From JAUWQU01 sp964605095 (GTDB lineage Bacteria > Planctomycetota > Phycisphaerae > SM23-33): 18,347 nucleotides of DNA. The stretch is taken from the NCBI GenBank assembly GCA_964605095.1, contig CAZSBS010000071.1:1-18347 (forward strand). Direction: 5' to 3'. The notes beneath the pieces are model-generated. The model saw nothing but the letters and a program-made list of their open reading frames with translations, had not been told where the DNA came from and searched no databases. Position numbers and translations under genes: made by a program. Shown one piece after another: positions 1 through 6,807 of this stretch (within the stretch, counting starts at the first letter, position 1; every line of letters starts with the position of its first letter).

Positions 1-103
1 ACTCGCCGGGTAGTGCAATGAGAGTGCCGAACAGGATTGATGGTGTCCCCAGATTAAGCAGTGTCCCCACGGCCGACAGCCACTCAGCGCAACTCGCCAT
101 CAT
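1..103 (-). CDS. Partial hypothetical protein, probably membrane-anchored (N-terminus only)
   Basis: Reading leftward from position 103 there is an ATG-ATG start and an open frame that runs off the left edge, leaving 34 residues. The start is chosen because an unusually strong Shine-Dalgarno, GAGGAGGA, ends 6 nt upstream of the first ATG. The peptide begins MMASCAEWL and then becomes almost uncharged, with a hydrophobic stretch that includes SILFGTLIAL. That looks like a membrane segment or signal anchor. It is the next gene on the same strand after the PD-(D/E)XK gene, about 105 nt downstream of that gene's stop, so the two could be co-transcribed. The family cannot be told from this fragment. 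The coding call rests on the ribosome binding site and the open frame only. Confidence 0.5.
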   Translation of the reverse strand, partial: MMASCAEWLSAVGTLLNLGTPSILFGTLIALPGE

Positions 104-120
104 GTCTTGTCCTCCTCAAA

Positions 121-178
121 CTGATAGGAAATTTGATTTTGGGTTGCCCTCGGGCCGGCAGGGGGCTGTGGCCGGGGA
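121..178. repeat. Direct repeat, copy 1 (left of the nuclease gene)
   Basis: This segment begins CTGATAGGAAATTTGATTTT, continues with GTTG and TCGGGC, and ends GCAGGGGGCTGTG-CCGGGG. A second copy in the same orientation starts at 1511. The first 21 bases are identical between copies. The later part is similar but lacks about 14 bases present in copy 2. It sits between the stop of the nuclease gene and the ribosome binding site of the next gene. It resembles a short dispersed intergenic repeat; only two copies are visible here. Confidence 0.75.
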
Positions 179-182
179 GCGG

Positions 183-198
183 GGGGGGTAAACCCCCC
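183..198. terminator. GC hairpin after the nuclease gene (possible terminator)
   Basis: Six G, a TAAA loop and six C form a perfect GC stem just beyond the stop of the leftward nuclease gene (stop codon 208-210). There is no clear U tract on the minus-strand transcript, so intrinsic termination is uncertain. It could equally be part of the adjacent G-rich repeat. Confidence 0.3.
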
Positions 199-207
199 GT
201 TTAGTCC

Positions 208-1470
208 TCACGCCCCCGTCTTCAACTCAGCAATGAAGGGTTTCAAGGCGCTCTCTAAGCGGACCATTGCGCCAATCATCGCGTCTTGGATTTGCGGCCA
301 TTTCGCCTGGTCGTCGCGGTACCCACCAAGCTCGAAGTATTTGGCGATTCGTTTACCCCGCTTGCCCTCAAGAGGCTCCCAAGAAAGTGGCTCCCCGAAT
401 ATCCGTTCGATCTCCTGTTGGTTCGCCATCAGCCTGTCGAACATAGCCCTGGTCTCTTCTTCACTGTCCTTGCCGCGGTCGATGTATAATTGCACGTTGG
501 ACGCATGCTTGGTGATAACGTAGCTGTACCCCAGCCCGCTTGTGCCGGCTCCCGTGGCGACCCAACCGCCATCGTTGGGTGACACCCCGGCGTGCAGTTC
601 GGTCTTAGTTTTCGCCCGCTCCAAGAGCGTCGTCCAAAACTTTTGGCGGAGGATGTCACGCTCAGCCTGTTCCTTTGTTGCTGGAGGCGGCGTATCGCGT
701 TTGGAGCGCAGGCGGTGATCTTCATCCTGAGTGTCGATAGCACGGCCTAATGCCGCAGTGAGCTTCTGTTGCTGCACCCATTCTTGGATAGCACCAGCCA
801 AGATCGGCTTCCACTCCTTTATCACGGCTGCGGTCAAGTTGCGGTCCTCAAAAAGCGTCTCCTTGTTCTGAATGGCGAGTTTGACGAACTCGTCCGAAGG
901 CTCCAATAGCCGAGTCAATTCCGCCACCAGGACGCTTTGGCGAAGCTTCCCCTTTGCGAAAGCCTTGATGAGTTCCGGCTTAAACTCTGCCCGTTGAAGG
1001 ATGGCCAAGAGGTCGAAAGGAATCGGGTCCTTGAGAACATCCCACTGAAGGAATGGCTCGCTATCCATCGCGTTTTCCGCGACCAAATCAGTGAAAAAAC
1101 GCCACTGTACCCCAGTCGTTAAGATTCCCAACTTTGTCGCCCCGCGTTCTTTGCCGAAATAGTCACCAAGCTGTTCGTCGTAACGATCAATTTTCTTTCC
1201 GACCGCCTTTGCTTCGACCAAGAATGCCAAGGAATTGTTGACGGAAAATGCCCAGTCTACGGGCTGCTTGCCTCTAACTTTGCCAAAATCCGCCTTGTAT
1301 TCCGGTTGGCATTCACGGGGATCAGTCTCGTCGTAACCGAGAATCTTGAACAAAGGCATAACCAGGGAAGCTTTGGTCGCAGCTTCGCTATCCCGGCATG
1401 ATTCGTGGAACTCCGTAACCCTTTTGACATACCGTTCGACTTCCTCTTTCAAATTACCGGCCGGCGACAT
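208..1470 (-). CDS. PD-(D/E)XK nuclease-like protein with HsdR-N-type domain and DUF4268-like C-terminus
   Basis: This 420-residue soluble protein probably binds or cuts DNA. Residues about 20-140 resemble the N-terminal nuclease fold of type I restriction HsdR subunits. A PD-(D/E)XK core is visible as E57 (PEYKADFG), D72 (VDWAF) and E86-x-K88 (LVEAKA), followed by DEQLGDYF and GILTTGVQWRFF. Residues about 270-415 resemble DUF4268, with RQKFW near its start, then GLGYSYVI and IFGEPLSWEPLEGKRGKRI. There is no helicase, methylase or specificity subunit beside it, so it is not a standard type I system. The start is supported by GGGAG 9 nt upstream of the ATG. A good promoter lies at 1727-1754 on the same strand. 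The gene looks less G+C-rich than its neighbours and is flanked by direct repeats, which suggests transfer. The fold call is fairly safe; cleavage activity and target are unknown. Confidence 0.8.
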   Translation of the reverse strand: MSPAGNLKEEVERYVKRVTEFHESCRDSEAATKASLVMPLFKILGYDETDPRECQPEYKADFGKVRGKQPVDWAFSVNNSLAFLVEAKAVGKKIDRYDEQLGDYFGKERGATKLGILTTGVQWRFFTDLVAENAMDSEPFLQWDVLKDPIPFDLLAILQRAEFKPELIKAFAKGKLRQSVLVAELTRLLEPSDEFVKLAIQNKETLFEDRNLTAAVIKEWKPILAGAIQEWVQQQKLTAALGRAIDTQDEDHRLRSKRDTPPPATKEQAERDILRQKFWTTLLERAKTKTELHAGVSPNDGGWVATGAGTSGLGYSYVITKHASNVQLYIDRGKDSEEETRAMFDRLMANQQEIERIFGEPLSWEPLEGKRGKRIAKYFELGGYRDDQAKWPQIQDAMIGAMVRLESALKPFIAELKTGA

Positions 1471-1510
1471 ACTTTGGTTCTCCCAAGCGGATACGCTTCA
1501 TTTGTAGACA

Positions 1511-1584
1511 CTGATAGGAAATTTGATTTTGAGTTGGCCATCGGGCTGGCCCCACCGGGGCAGGCAGGGGGCTGTGTCCGGGGG
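1511..1584. repeat. Direct repeat, copy 2 (right of the nuclease gene)
   Basis: This is the second copy of the repeat at 121-178, in the same orientation, 41 nt outside the start codon of the nuclease gene. It shares the first 21 bases exactly and the G-rich end GCAGGGGGCTGTG-CCGGGG. It carries an extra internal block containing GCCCC-ACC-GGGGC, itself a small hairpin. The two copies bracket the 208-1470 gene. Confidence 0.75.
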
Positions 1585-1598
1585 TTGGGGGTTGGGGG
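1567..1598 (+). other. G-quadruplex-forming tract
   Basis: Four runs of five G are separated by 8, 2 and 2 bases (1567-1571, 1580-1584, 1587-1591, 1594-1598). This satisfies the usual four-run G-quadruplex pattern on the plus strand. It lies between the promoter at 1727-1754 and the start of the nuclease gene, so the G-rich strand is the template strand for that transcript. Folding is inferred from the pattern only. Confidence 0.55.
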
Positions 1599-1726
1599 CC
1601 GTAATTCGGTCATTTTGATGCTCCCGTACGCCGTCGATTGGAGGTCTCGCCGCCATTTTGCACCCTTTGCTGAGCGTTCGCCGCCGGGCTGGCGCTCGCG
1701 TACTGGAACCCCGACCCGATGTGCGC

Positions 1727-1754
1727 ATTATGTCCCCGTTGTCGGCATTGTCAA
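1727..1754 (-). promoter_or_regulatory. Sigma-70-type promoter for the nuclease gene
   Basis: On the minus strand there is a perfect -35 box TTGACA (1749-1754), a 16-nt spacer and a -10 box CATAAT (1727-1732, five of six consensus positions). Transcription would start near 1720 and run toward the ATG at 1470, giving a leader of about 250 nt that contains the repeat and the complement of the G-rich tract. Confidence 0.5.
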
Positions 1755-1865
1755 GTGCCGAAAGCACAAATGTTTGGGCAGTATTGCGGGATTCCCAGGT
1801 CGGCTCGGGTTCTTCGATTTCTTCGCGGCGGGCGAATTCCAGGAAGTCAGGATCAACTTCGAGGG

Positions 1866-3590
1866 TCAGCCGCGAATAAGCGCCTCGATGGCGGCGGCGC
1901 AGGATTGGGCGGTGGCGGCGGCGCTGCCGGGGGTGGCGCGGACTGCGCCGGCCCACGTGTTCGGGTCGGCGGCGAAGTACGCTTCCTTGGGCTGGTAAAT
2001 CATGTTGGCGCAGAACCCGCGCGCCTCGGCGAGTTGGCGGGCCAAGGCCGCGGCCGTCGCGGGCGGAATCCCGCTTTGCCGGGCGAGCAATTGTTCCATG
2101 CATGCTGCCGCCAAGCCCGTGATGTCAGTACGTGGCGGCTGGGCGCCTATGGAGAATCCGCCGCGATTGTCGACCGGCCCGGCCGGGCCTTGCAGGGCCA
2201 GGCCGACCGGCGAGTTCGGCTCGCCGAATTCCGGCGGCCAGCTCTCAGCCACACCGGCTCGAAACTTCCAGAGCGCCTCCTCGGCCGTGGCGGGCCGGGC
2301 GGGCAACATCTCCCGCCTGGCCGAGGCCAGGAACGGCTGGCAGGCCGGGTCCGTCGCCAGGGCCATGGCGGCCAGGCACTTGCCTCGGGTGATTCGATGC
2401 TGCTTGGCTGCCGCGACGGTTGCTGGCCTGCCGCCCGGCTGGGGCGCCGGAGCGTCGAGGCTGGCCGTAAGCCCGGCCAGAAGCTCGCGCCTCAACTCGA
2501 CAGCCTGCTTCGTCCGGTCCGTCTCTAGCGCCAGCGTCAGAAGGGCCGTGGCGGCGAGGGTGTCGTCGGGCGAGTCGGCCCTGACAACGGCCTGGCCCCG
2601 GCTGCGGACGACCCTTGTGCCTGCGGCGACCAGGGCTCGCTTGACGCTCTCGGCCAGCACCGGCGAGGGCTGGCGCGCCGCGAGGCGGGCAAGCGCCCAC
2701 GTGACATATAACTGGTCGACCGGCGTGGTCTCGCCGTCGCCGACGGTGAACCAGCCATCAGCCTCCTGGTGGGCCGCGAGATACCGGCCTATGGACACCG
2801 CCGCCGCCAGCGCCGCCTTATCGTCCAGTTCCGGCGCCGCTGGCGATATCTTGCCGCGACAAAGCTCAAACGCCGGCGAGCCAAACCTGCCCACATAGTG
2901 TCGCGCCTCAAAGACGGCCAGTTGCCCATCCGCCCCGGTCGACTGGGATTGGGGCTCCGCCGCCCGTTGCATCCGCAGCATCGCGCCGCGCAGCATCTGC
3001 TCCGGCGAAAGGCCCAGCACGTACGCCGCTGACGGCAGCACATGCACAGTCGAACTGCCGCTGCCGCACTGAAGCCCCGTAAGGCCCGGAACGATCGCTT
3101 GATCGACCTGGCTTGGTGTGATCGGCCGGGGTTTCCCCAGCACCTCGACCTCTACCGTAAGGCCGGCTAGTACCTTGTCATCCACGTGATCGGGCAGCTT
3201 CGGGCTTCGCATGGCCTTAAGCGCCGCGATGATGAGGTTCGTACACAGGTCGGCGTTGCTGTGGACCTCGACGGCCACGACCGACCCGTCGCGCCGCAGC
3301 GTGATGGCCACGGCGTTCGGGCGCCGCCCAAGCTCGCGCAACTCTGTGGGGATCTTCACGGATGCCGGCGCGGTGCGGGAATGCAGGTAGTCCGTCATCG
3401 CCGCGTGCGCCAAGGCGACCAAAGCCGCGCCCTGCTGGGGCGTTACGTCCGGCAGGCCGACGGCCAAATCAGCGGCCCCGACACGCATCGTCGGCACGGC
3501 CCACGCGAAAACACAGGTGACAACACACGTGACAACGCACATGGTTAAAGACGCCTCCAACGCCCCAGGCTTGACACGGGAGTATCTCAT
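1866..3590 (-). CDS. Exported AMMECR1-like domain fused to an alpha/alpha-toroid-like region
   Basis: From ATG 3590 the protein has 574 residues. The N-terminus has charged residues (RYSRVK) then a hydrophobic run (CVVTCVVTCVFAWAV), which fits a signal peptide or anchor. Residues about 55-210 follow the AMMECR1 layout: a helix ending in YL, VAITLRRDGS, AALKAMRSPKLP, LAGLTVEVEVLGKPRPI, PGLTGLQ, VLPS and GLSPEQML. The hallmark LRGCIG is missing; VVAVEVH stands there. Residues about 255-574 are helical-hairpin repeats with DGWFTVGDG, PVDQLYVTWALARLA and RGGFSIGAQPPRTDITGLA, resembling terpene-cyclase or glycosidase alpha/alpha toroids. No Memo or radical-SAM partner is nearby. ATG 3542, with GGAGG 11 nt upstream, is a rival start, but its signal sequence would lack positive charge. 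The AMMECR1 call is moderately sure; the function is unknown. Confidence 0.72.
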   Translation of the reverse strand: MRYSRVKPGALEASLTMCVVTCVVTCVFAWAVPTMRVGAADLAVGLPDVTPQQGAALVALAHAAMTDYLHSRTAPASVKIPTELRELGRRPNAVAITLRRDGSVVAVEVHSNADLCTNLIIAALKAMRSPKLPDHVDDKVLAGLTVEVEVLGKPRPITPSQVDQAIVPGLTGLQCGSGSSTVHVLPSAAYVLGLSPEQMLRGAMLRMQRAAEPQSQSTGADGQLAVFEARHYVGRFGSPAFELCRGKISPAAPELDDKAALAAAVSIGRYLAAHQEADGWFTVGDGETTPVDQLYVTWALARLAARQPSPVLAESVKRALVAAGTRVVRSRGQAVVRADSPDDTLAATALLTLALETDRTKQAVELRRELLAGLTASLDAPAPQPGGRPATVAAAKQHRITRGKCLAAMALATDPACQPFLASARREMLPARPATAEEALWKFRAGVAESWPPEFGEPNSPVGLALQGPAGPVDNRGGFSIGAQPPRTDITGLAAACMEQLLARQSGIPPATAAALARQLAEARGFCANMIYQPKEAYFAADPNTWAGAVRATPGSAAATAQSCAAAIEALIRG

Positions 3591-3597
3591 GCAAGCC

Positions 3598-3626
3598 GTT
3601 ATAGGCTTGTCCGGGCCGGCAGTAAA
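3598..3626 (-). promoter_or_regulatory. Promoter of the AMMECR1-like gene
   Basis: On the minus strand there is a -35 box TTTACT (3621-3626, four of six), a 17-nt spacer and a -10 box TATAAC (3598-3603, five of six). The expected transcription start, about 3591-3590, coincides with the A of ATG 3590. That ATG has no Shine-Dalgarno, so the mRNA would be leaderless if this start is used. With the alternative ATG at 3542 the leader would be about 48 nt and include GGAGG. Confidence 0.5.
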
Positions 3627-3891
3627 GCGCGCACATGATTTGCAGTCGCGCCGTGAAGCGTTACGATTCAAGATATTCCATCACAGGCGAAATGCGGCGC
3701 TATGTATCGCCACAACAATGTGTTACGTAGCTATTGCCCAAATATTGTGCATATACCCCGGGATTGAGTGGAACCTGTCGGCAGTCATGGACATAATATA
3801 CTTATGGAAAATATGTTACATGCTGAGTTGGCGTCGGTTCAGGCCGTTGGGAGGCTTGGCAAGAGTTTGATGGTGGTGGGGGGAATTTTGT

Positions 3892-3920
3892 TTTACATAT
3901 GACTTTTACCCGCTTACACT
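3892..3920 (+). promoter_or_regulatory. Candidate promoter of the GH35 gene
   Basis: TTTACA (3892-3897, five of six to TTGACA), 17 nt, then TACACT (3915-3920, four of six). Transcription would begin near 3927 and give a leader of about 52 nt that contains the AAGGA ribosome binding site. Confidence 0.4.
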
Positions 3921-3934
3921 TGTCGTCGATGACA
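3921..3934 (+). promoter_or_regulatory. Near-palindrome over the GH35 start site (candidate operator)
   Basis: TGTCGTCGATGACA matches its own reverse complement at 12 of 14 positions (outer arms TGTC/GACA). It lies directly after the candidate -10 box, where a repressor would block initiation. No regulator gene is adjacent, so the role is inference from position and symmetry. Confidence 0.25.
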
Positions 3935-3978
3935 GTTCTAGGATTTATCGCGGCCTGGGGTAAGAAGGACGTTTGAAG

Positions 3979-6639
3979 ATGGCGAACGTCACATACGACG
4001 ACCGCAGTATCCTGGTTGATGGCCAGCGCATCTGGCTTGTCAGCGGATCGGTTGAGTACTTTCGCATTCCCTCGGCGCTATGGCGTGATGCGCTGGTCAA
4101 GGCCAGGCGTGGCGGGCTCAACTGCATCTCGACGTGCATAGCGTGGAATTACCATGAGGTCGCCGAAGGGCGCTGGGAGACAACCGGCGAGAAGGACATC
4201 GGCAACTTCATCCGCATCGCGGCGGAACTTGGCCTCTACGTGATCCTTCGCCCTGGCCCATTCATCGGCGCCGACTGGGACTTCGGCGGCCTGCCGGCGT
4301 GGCTGACGACCAAAACCGGCATGACCTATCGCACGAACTCCGCCGCATACACGCACTATTTAGACAAGTACTTCCGCCAGATCCTCCCTCCTCTGGCGGA
4401 GCTGCAAGTCACGCGCGGCGGCAACATCATCCTCATTCAGAACGAGAACGACTACGACCAGACGGTCATGCCGGACCGGCTGAGCTATCTCGGCTTCATC
4501 AGCCAACTCTTCCGGCGAAGCGGCTTCGACATTCCGATCATCACCTCCAACGACCTGAGCAGCCCCCCTCTGCCCGAAAGCATCGAGACCGTTGCCGGGC
4601 AGGGCGGCATAGTATCCGCTCTTAAGCGTTTGCAACTCAGGCAGAGCAGCGCGCCCAAGCTGGCAAGCGAACTTCGCACCGGCTCACCCGACGTCTGGGG
4701 CGGCGAGCACCGCTTAAGCCCGCCGGCTGAGACTGCCCGGCGCGCGATGGAGGTTCTTGGCTGCGGCGGCCAGTTCAATTATCACGTCTACCACGGCGGG
4801 ACGAACTTCGGCTTCTGGGCGGGGCGGCTTGGCAATTCGCAGTCGGCCTACCAGGTGACAAGCTACGATCTCGACGCGCCAATCGCCGAGGGCGGCGCGC
4901 TCACCGAGAAGTACTACTTCACCAGGCTGGTCAATCTCCTGGCTTCGCACATGGGCCAGTTCCTCTCCGGGTGCCGCTGCCCGTGGGCGGGCTCGACCAT
5001 CCACGACTCGCCGAGCGTGTCGGACCTGTCGGGCCCGAACGGATCCTGGACGATCGTCTCCAACAACGGTTGCGGCGAAGTCGAGACCGCCACCATCAGC
5101 CTGCCGGACGGCCCCAGGCTCACCGTGCCGCTGGGAAAGCTTGGCGCCGCGGCCATTCCCTACAAACTTGCGCTGGCGGCGGACAAGCAGCTCGACTACG
5201 CCAACCTCACGCCGCTGGGCATGTTCGGCGATAAGATAATCATCTTCCACGCCCCGACCGGCTGGGTGGCGAGGATCAGCATCAACGGCAAGGAGATCCA
5301 GGCCAAGGTGCCCAAGGGCGACGAGCCGCTGGTGATAGATCACGACGGGCTTCAGGTGCTGCTGGTTTCCAGCGACCTCGGCTCGCGAACGTGGTTCGTC
5401 GAGGACACGCTGGTCTTCGGCCCGGTGCTGGTGGGCGAGACGCTCGACGACATCGTCCACGCCCCCGGCGCCAAGCAGTGCACGCTGCTGTCGCTGGACG
5501 GCAAGGCGACCCATCGCAAAGCCGCCAACGGCGCCGGGTGGCACGCGCCGCCGAAGCTCAGGCAATGGAAGCGCCAGGCCGTATGCACCGAGCCTTCGTC
5601 GAGCGACATGGCGTGGAATAAGCTCGATCGCCCGGACGACATGGACAAACTCGGCGTCTACCAGGGCTATGCGTGGTATCGGCTCGTATGGGATGAGCCT
5701 CGCGCCCGCAAGCGCAGCCTCATGCTGCCGGAATTCGAGGACCGCGCCACGTTGTTCCTCAACGGCTTGCTGCTGGGCGTCTGGGAGCGGCAAGGCGAGA
5801 GCCCGCGCGGCCCCATCGTCGCCCAGGTCGTCAAGGGCGTCAACACCATGGTGATCCTTGCCGACAACCTAGGCCGGCACTGCCGCGGGCTGATGCTCGG
5901 AGAACTCAAGGGCCTTTGGGGCCCGATATGCGAAGTCAAGCAGATGCCGATCCGCAAGTCCGCCCTCACGCGCCTGGATAAGTTCCCGCGGCGCGTCGTG
6001 CCGCGGATGATGTCGCACCTGCTACCCGAACTGGAATCCATGCCCTCGTGGTCGCTGGACGTGGACTTCAGCCTCAGCCGGGTCACGCCGATACACTTCT
6101 CGTTTGCGGGCGTGCCTCATCACGCGGCCGTGCTGTGCAACGACCGTGTCATGGGCTTCTATCCGTGCTGCGGGTCGAACTTCGGAGACCTCACGCTGAC
6201 GGCGGCGCTGCGCAAGGGCAAGAACGCGTTTCGGCTCCTGCTGTGGGGCGATGTGCATGCGGGCGTTGCCCAAAAGCTGCGGTTCGACAGTCTGACCGAG
6301 ACGCTCGACGCGGCCGTGTCGTGGAAGCCTTGGCAGATGCCCGTTGAAGGCGGCCCCGTGGTCGGAAAGGATCAGCCGGCATGGTACACCACAAGCTTCC
6401 ATTACAGCCCGTCCGACAGCGCGCTGTTCTTGCACGTTGCCGGCGCGAAGAAGGGCCAGGTGTTCCTTAACGGTCACAACATCGGGCGGTTCTGGACGGT
6501 CGGTCCGCAGCAGTACTACTACTTGCCTCGCTGCTGGCTGGGCGAGACCAACGAACTGCTGCTGTTCGAGGAGCAGGGCAACTTGCCTCGGCGGACGCGC
6601 CTGGAGTTCTGTCCAGCCGGGCCGTACCGGACCTCTTGA
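3979..6639 (+). CDS. GH35 beta-galactosidase-like protein with altered active-site residues
   Basis: This 886-residue protein has no signal peptide and is probably cytoplasmic. Start ATG 3979 is chosen because AAGGA lies 9 nt upstream; a TTG two codons earlier is too close to that site. The GH35 catalytic barrel (about 1-330) shows EYFRIP, GGLNCIST, AWNYHEVAEG, YVILRPGPF, WDFGGLPAWL, GGNIILIQNENDY, ASELRTG and HGGTNFGFW. The C-terminal beta-sandwich has GQVFLNGHNIGRFW (about 825-840). The nucleophile E231 is present, but the usual acid/base Glu of NEY is Asp158 (NDY). The Glu of the family's AEW motif is Asp99 (ADW), and the Tyr of TYVPWN is Cys53. Spacings match human GLB1 (Y83, E129, E188, E268) for the first three sites. 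It should act on a beta-galactoside or related glycan; given the changes, specificity or even activity is uncertain. It is a single-gene transcript ending at the palindrome at 6657. Confidence 0.88.
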   Translation: MANVTYDDRSILVDGQRIWLVSGSVEYFRIPSALWRDALVKARRGGLNCISTCIAWNYHEVAEGRWETTGEKDIGNFIRIAAELGLYVILRPGPFIGADWDFGGLPAWLTTKTGMTYRTNSAAYTHYLDKYFRQILPPLAELQVTRGGNIILIQNENDYDQTVMPDRLSYLGFISQLFRRSGFDIPIITSNDLSSPPLPESIETVAGQGGIVSALKRLQLRQSSAPKLASELRTGSPDVWGGEHRLSPPAETARRAMEVLGCGGQFNYHVYHGGTNFGFWAGRLGNSQSAYQVTSYDLDAPIAEGGALTEKYYFTRLVNLLASHMGQFLSGCRCPWAGSTIHDSPSVSDLSGPNGSWTIVSNNGCGEVETATISLPDGPRLTVPLGKLGAAAIPYKLALAADKQLDYANLTPLGMFGDKIIIFHAPTGWVARISINGKEIQAKVPKGDEPLVIDHDGLQVLLVSSDLGSRTWFVEDTLVFGPVLVGETLDDIVHAPGAKQCTLLSLDGKATHRKAANGAGWHAPPKLRQWKRQAVCTEPSSSDMAWNKLDRPDDMDKLGVYQGYAWYRLVWDEPRARKRSLMLPEFEDRATLFLNGLLLGVWERQGESPRGPIVAQVVKGVNTMVILADNLGRHCRGLMLGELKGLWGPICEVKQMPIRKSALTRLDKFPRRVVPRMMSHLLPELESMPSWSLDVDFSLSRVTPIHFSFAGVPHHAAVLCNDRVMGFYPCCGSNFGDLTLTAALRKGKNAFRLLLWGDVHAGVAQKLRFDSLTETLDAAVSWKPWQMPVEGGPVVGKDQPAWYTTSFHYSPSDSALFLHVAGAKKGQVFLNGHNIGRFWTVGPQQYYYLPRCWLGETNELLLFEEQGNLPRRTRLEFCPAGPYRTS

Positions 6640-6656
6640 CCTTTTGAATCGCCAGT

Positions 6657-6678
6657 GCAACCCGCCGCGGCGGGTTGC
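6657..6678 (+). terminator. Perfect palindromic terminator after the GH35 gene
   Basis: Arms GCAACCCGC and GCGGGTTGC form a 22-bp perfect palindrome, which folds as a 9-bp stem with a 4-nt loop. It begins 17 nt after the stop codon and is followed by GTTTGCTGTT, a weak U-rich tail. It is probably an intrinsic terminator; the symmetry would let it work in both directions. Confidence 0.7.
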
Positions 6679-6768
6679 GTTTGCTGTTAAATGTTCAACA
6701 AAGGCCGTATTTCCGCGGGCGCCGATAGGCGACCGGATGACTGGTTGTCCCATAACTCTGTTTTTTTC

Positions 6769-6797
6769 TTGTTGTTCCGGTATATGCAACCTAAGAT
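6769..6797 (+). promoter_or_regulatory. Candidate promoter of the HU-like gene
   Basis: TTGTTG (6769-6774), 17 nt, TAAGAT (6792-6797, four of six). The -35 box is poor (three of six). The leader would be about 105 nt and include the hairpin at 6808-6825. Confidence 0.3.
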
Positions 6798-6807
6798 AAG
6801 TGGTGAT

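Larger units (their letters stand above)
1471..1865. other. 395-bp intergenic region with promoter, repeat copy and G-rich tract
   Basis: This gap between two leftward genes holds copy 2 of the direct repeat, a G-quadruplex-like tract and a strong minus-strand promoter. No convincing gene was found. One plus-strand frame from ATG 1719 starts with a cysteine-rich stretch (CALCPRCRHC, later QYCGIP) that looks faintly like a zinc ribbon, but it has no ribosome binding site and runs on antisense to the AMMECR1-like gene. A 52-codon minus-strand frame (1498-1656) has an AAAGG-type site but ends inside the repeat. Confidence 0.6.
3591..3978. other. Divergent intergenic region
   Basis: This region separates the leftward AMMECR1-like gene from the rightward GH35 gene and holds a promoter for each. 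Between them, about 3700-3840 is clearly A+T-rich compared with the genes, including a short inverted repeat CATAA-TATAC-TTATG (near 3794-3808). No RNA gene or small ORF is supported. Confidence 0.6.

Noticed and set aside
1498..1656. 52-codon minus-strand frame with an AAAGG-type site, downstream of the promoter at 1727-1754
   Set aside because: Its last 15 or so codons are the direct repeat (KIKFPIS), the middle is Pro-rich and translated from G/C runs, and no family is recognisable. It is more likely leader sequence.
2002..2898. Long plus-strand open frame opposite the AMMECR1-like gene
   Set aside because: It is the antisense shadow of a G+C-rich gene: Arg/Ala/Ser-rich, no ribosome binding site, no domain. 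The minus-strand frame has AMMECR1 motifs.
4714..5793. Long minus-strand open frame within the GH35 gene
   Set aside because: GH35 motifs are continuous on the plus strand. The opposite frame is rich in Arg, Ala, Val and His without a start signal, typical of high-G+C shadows.
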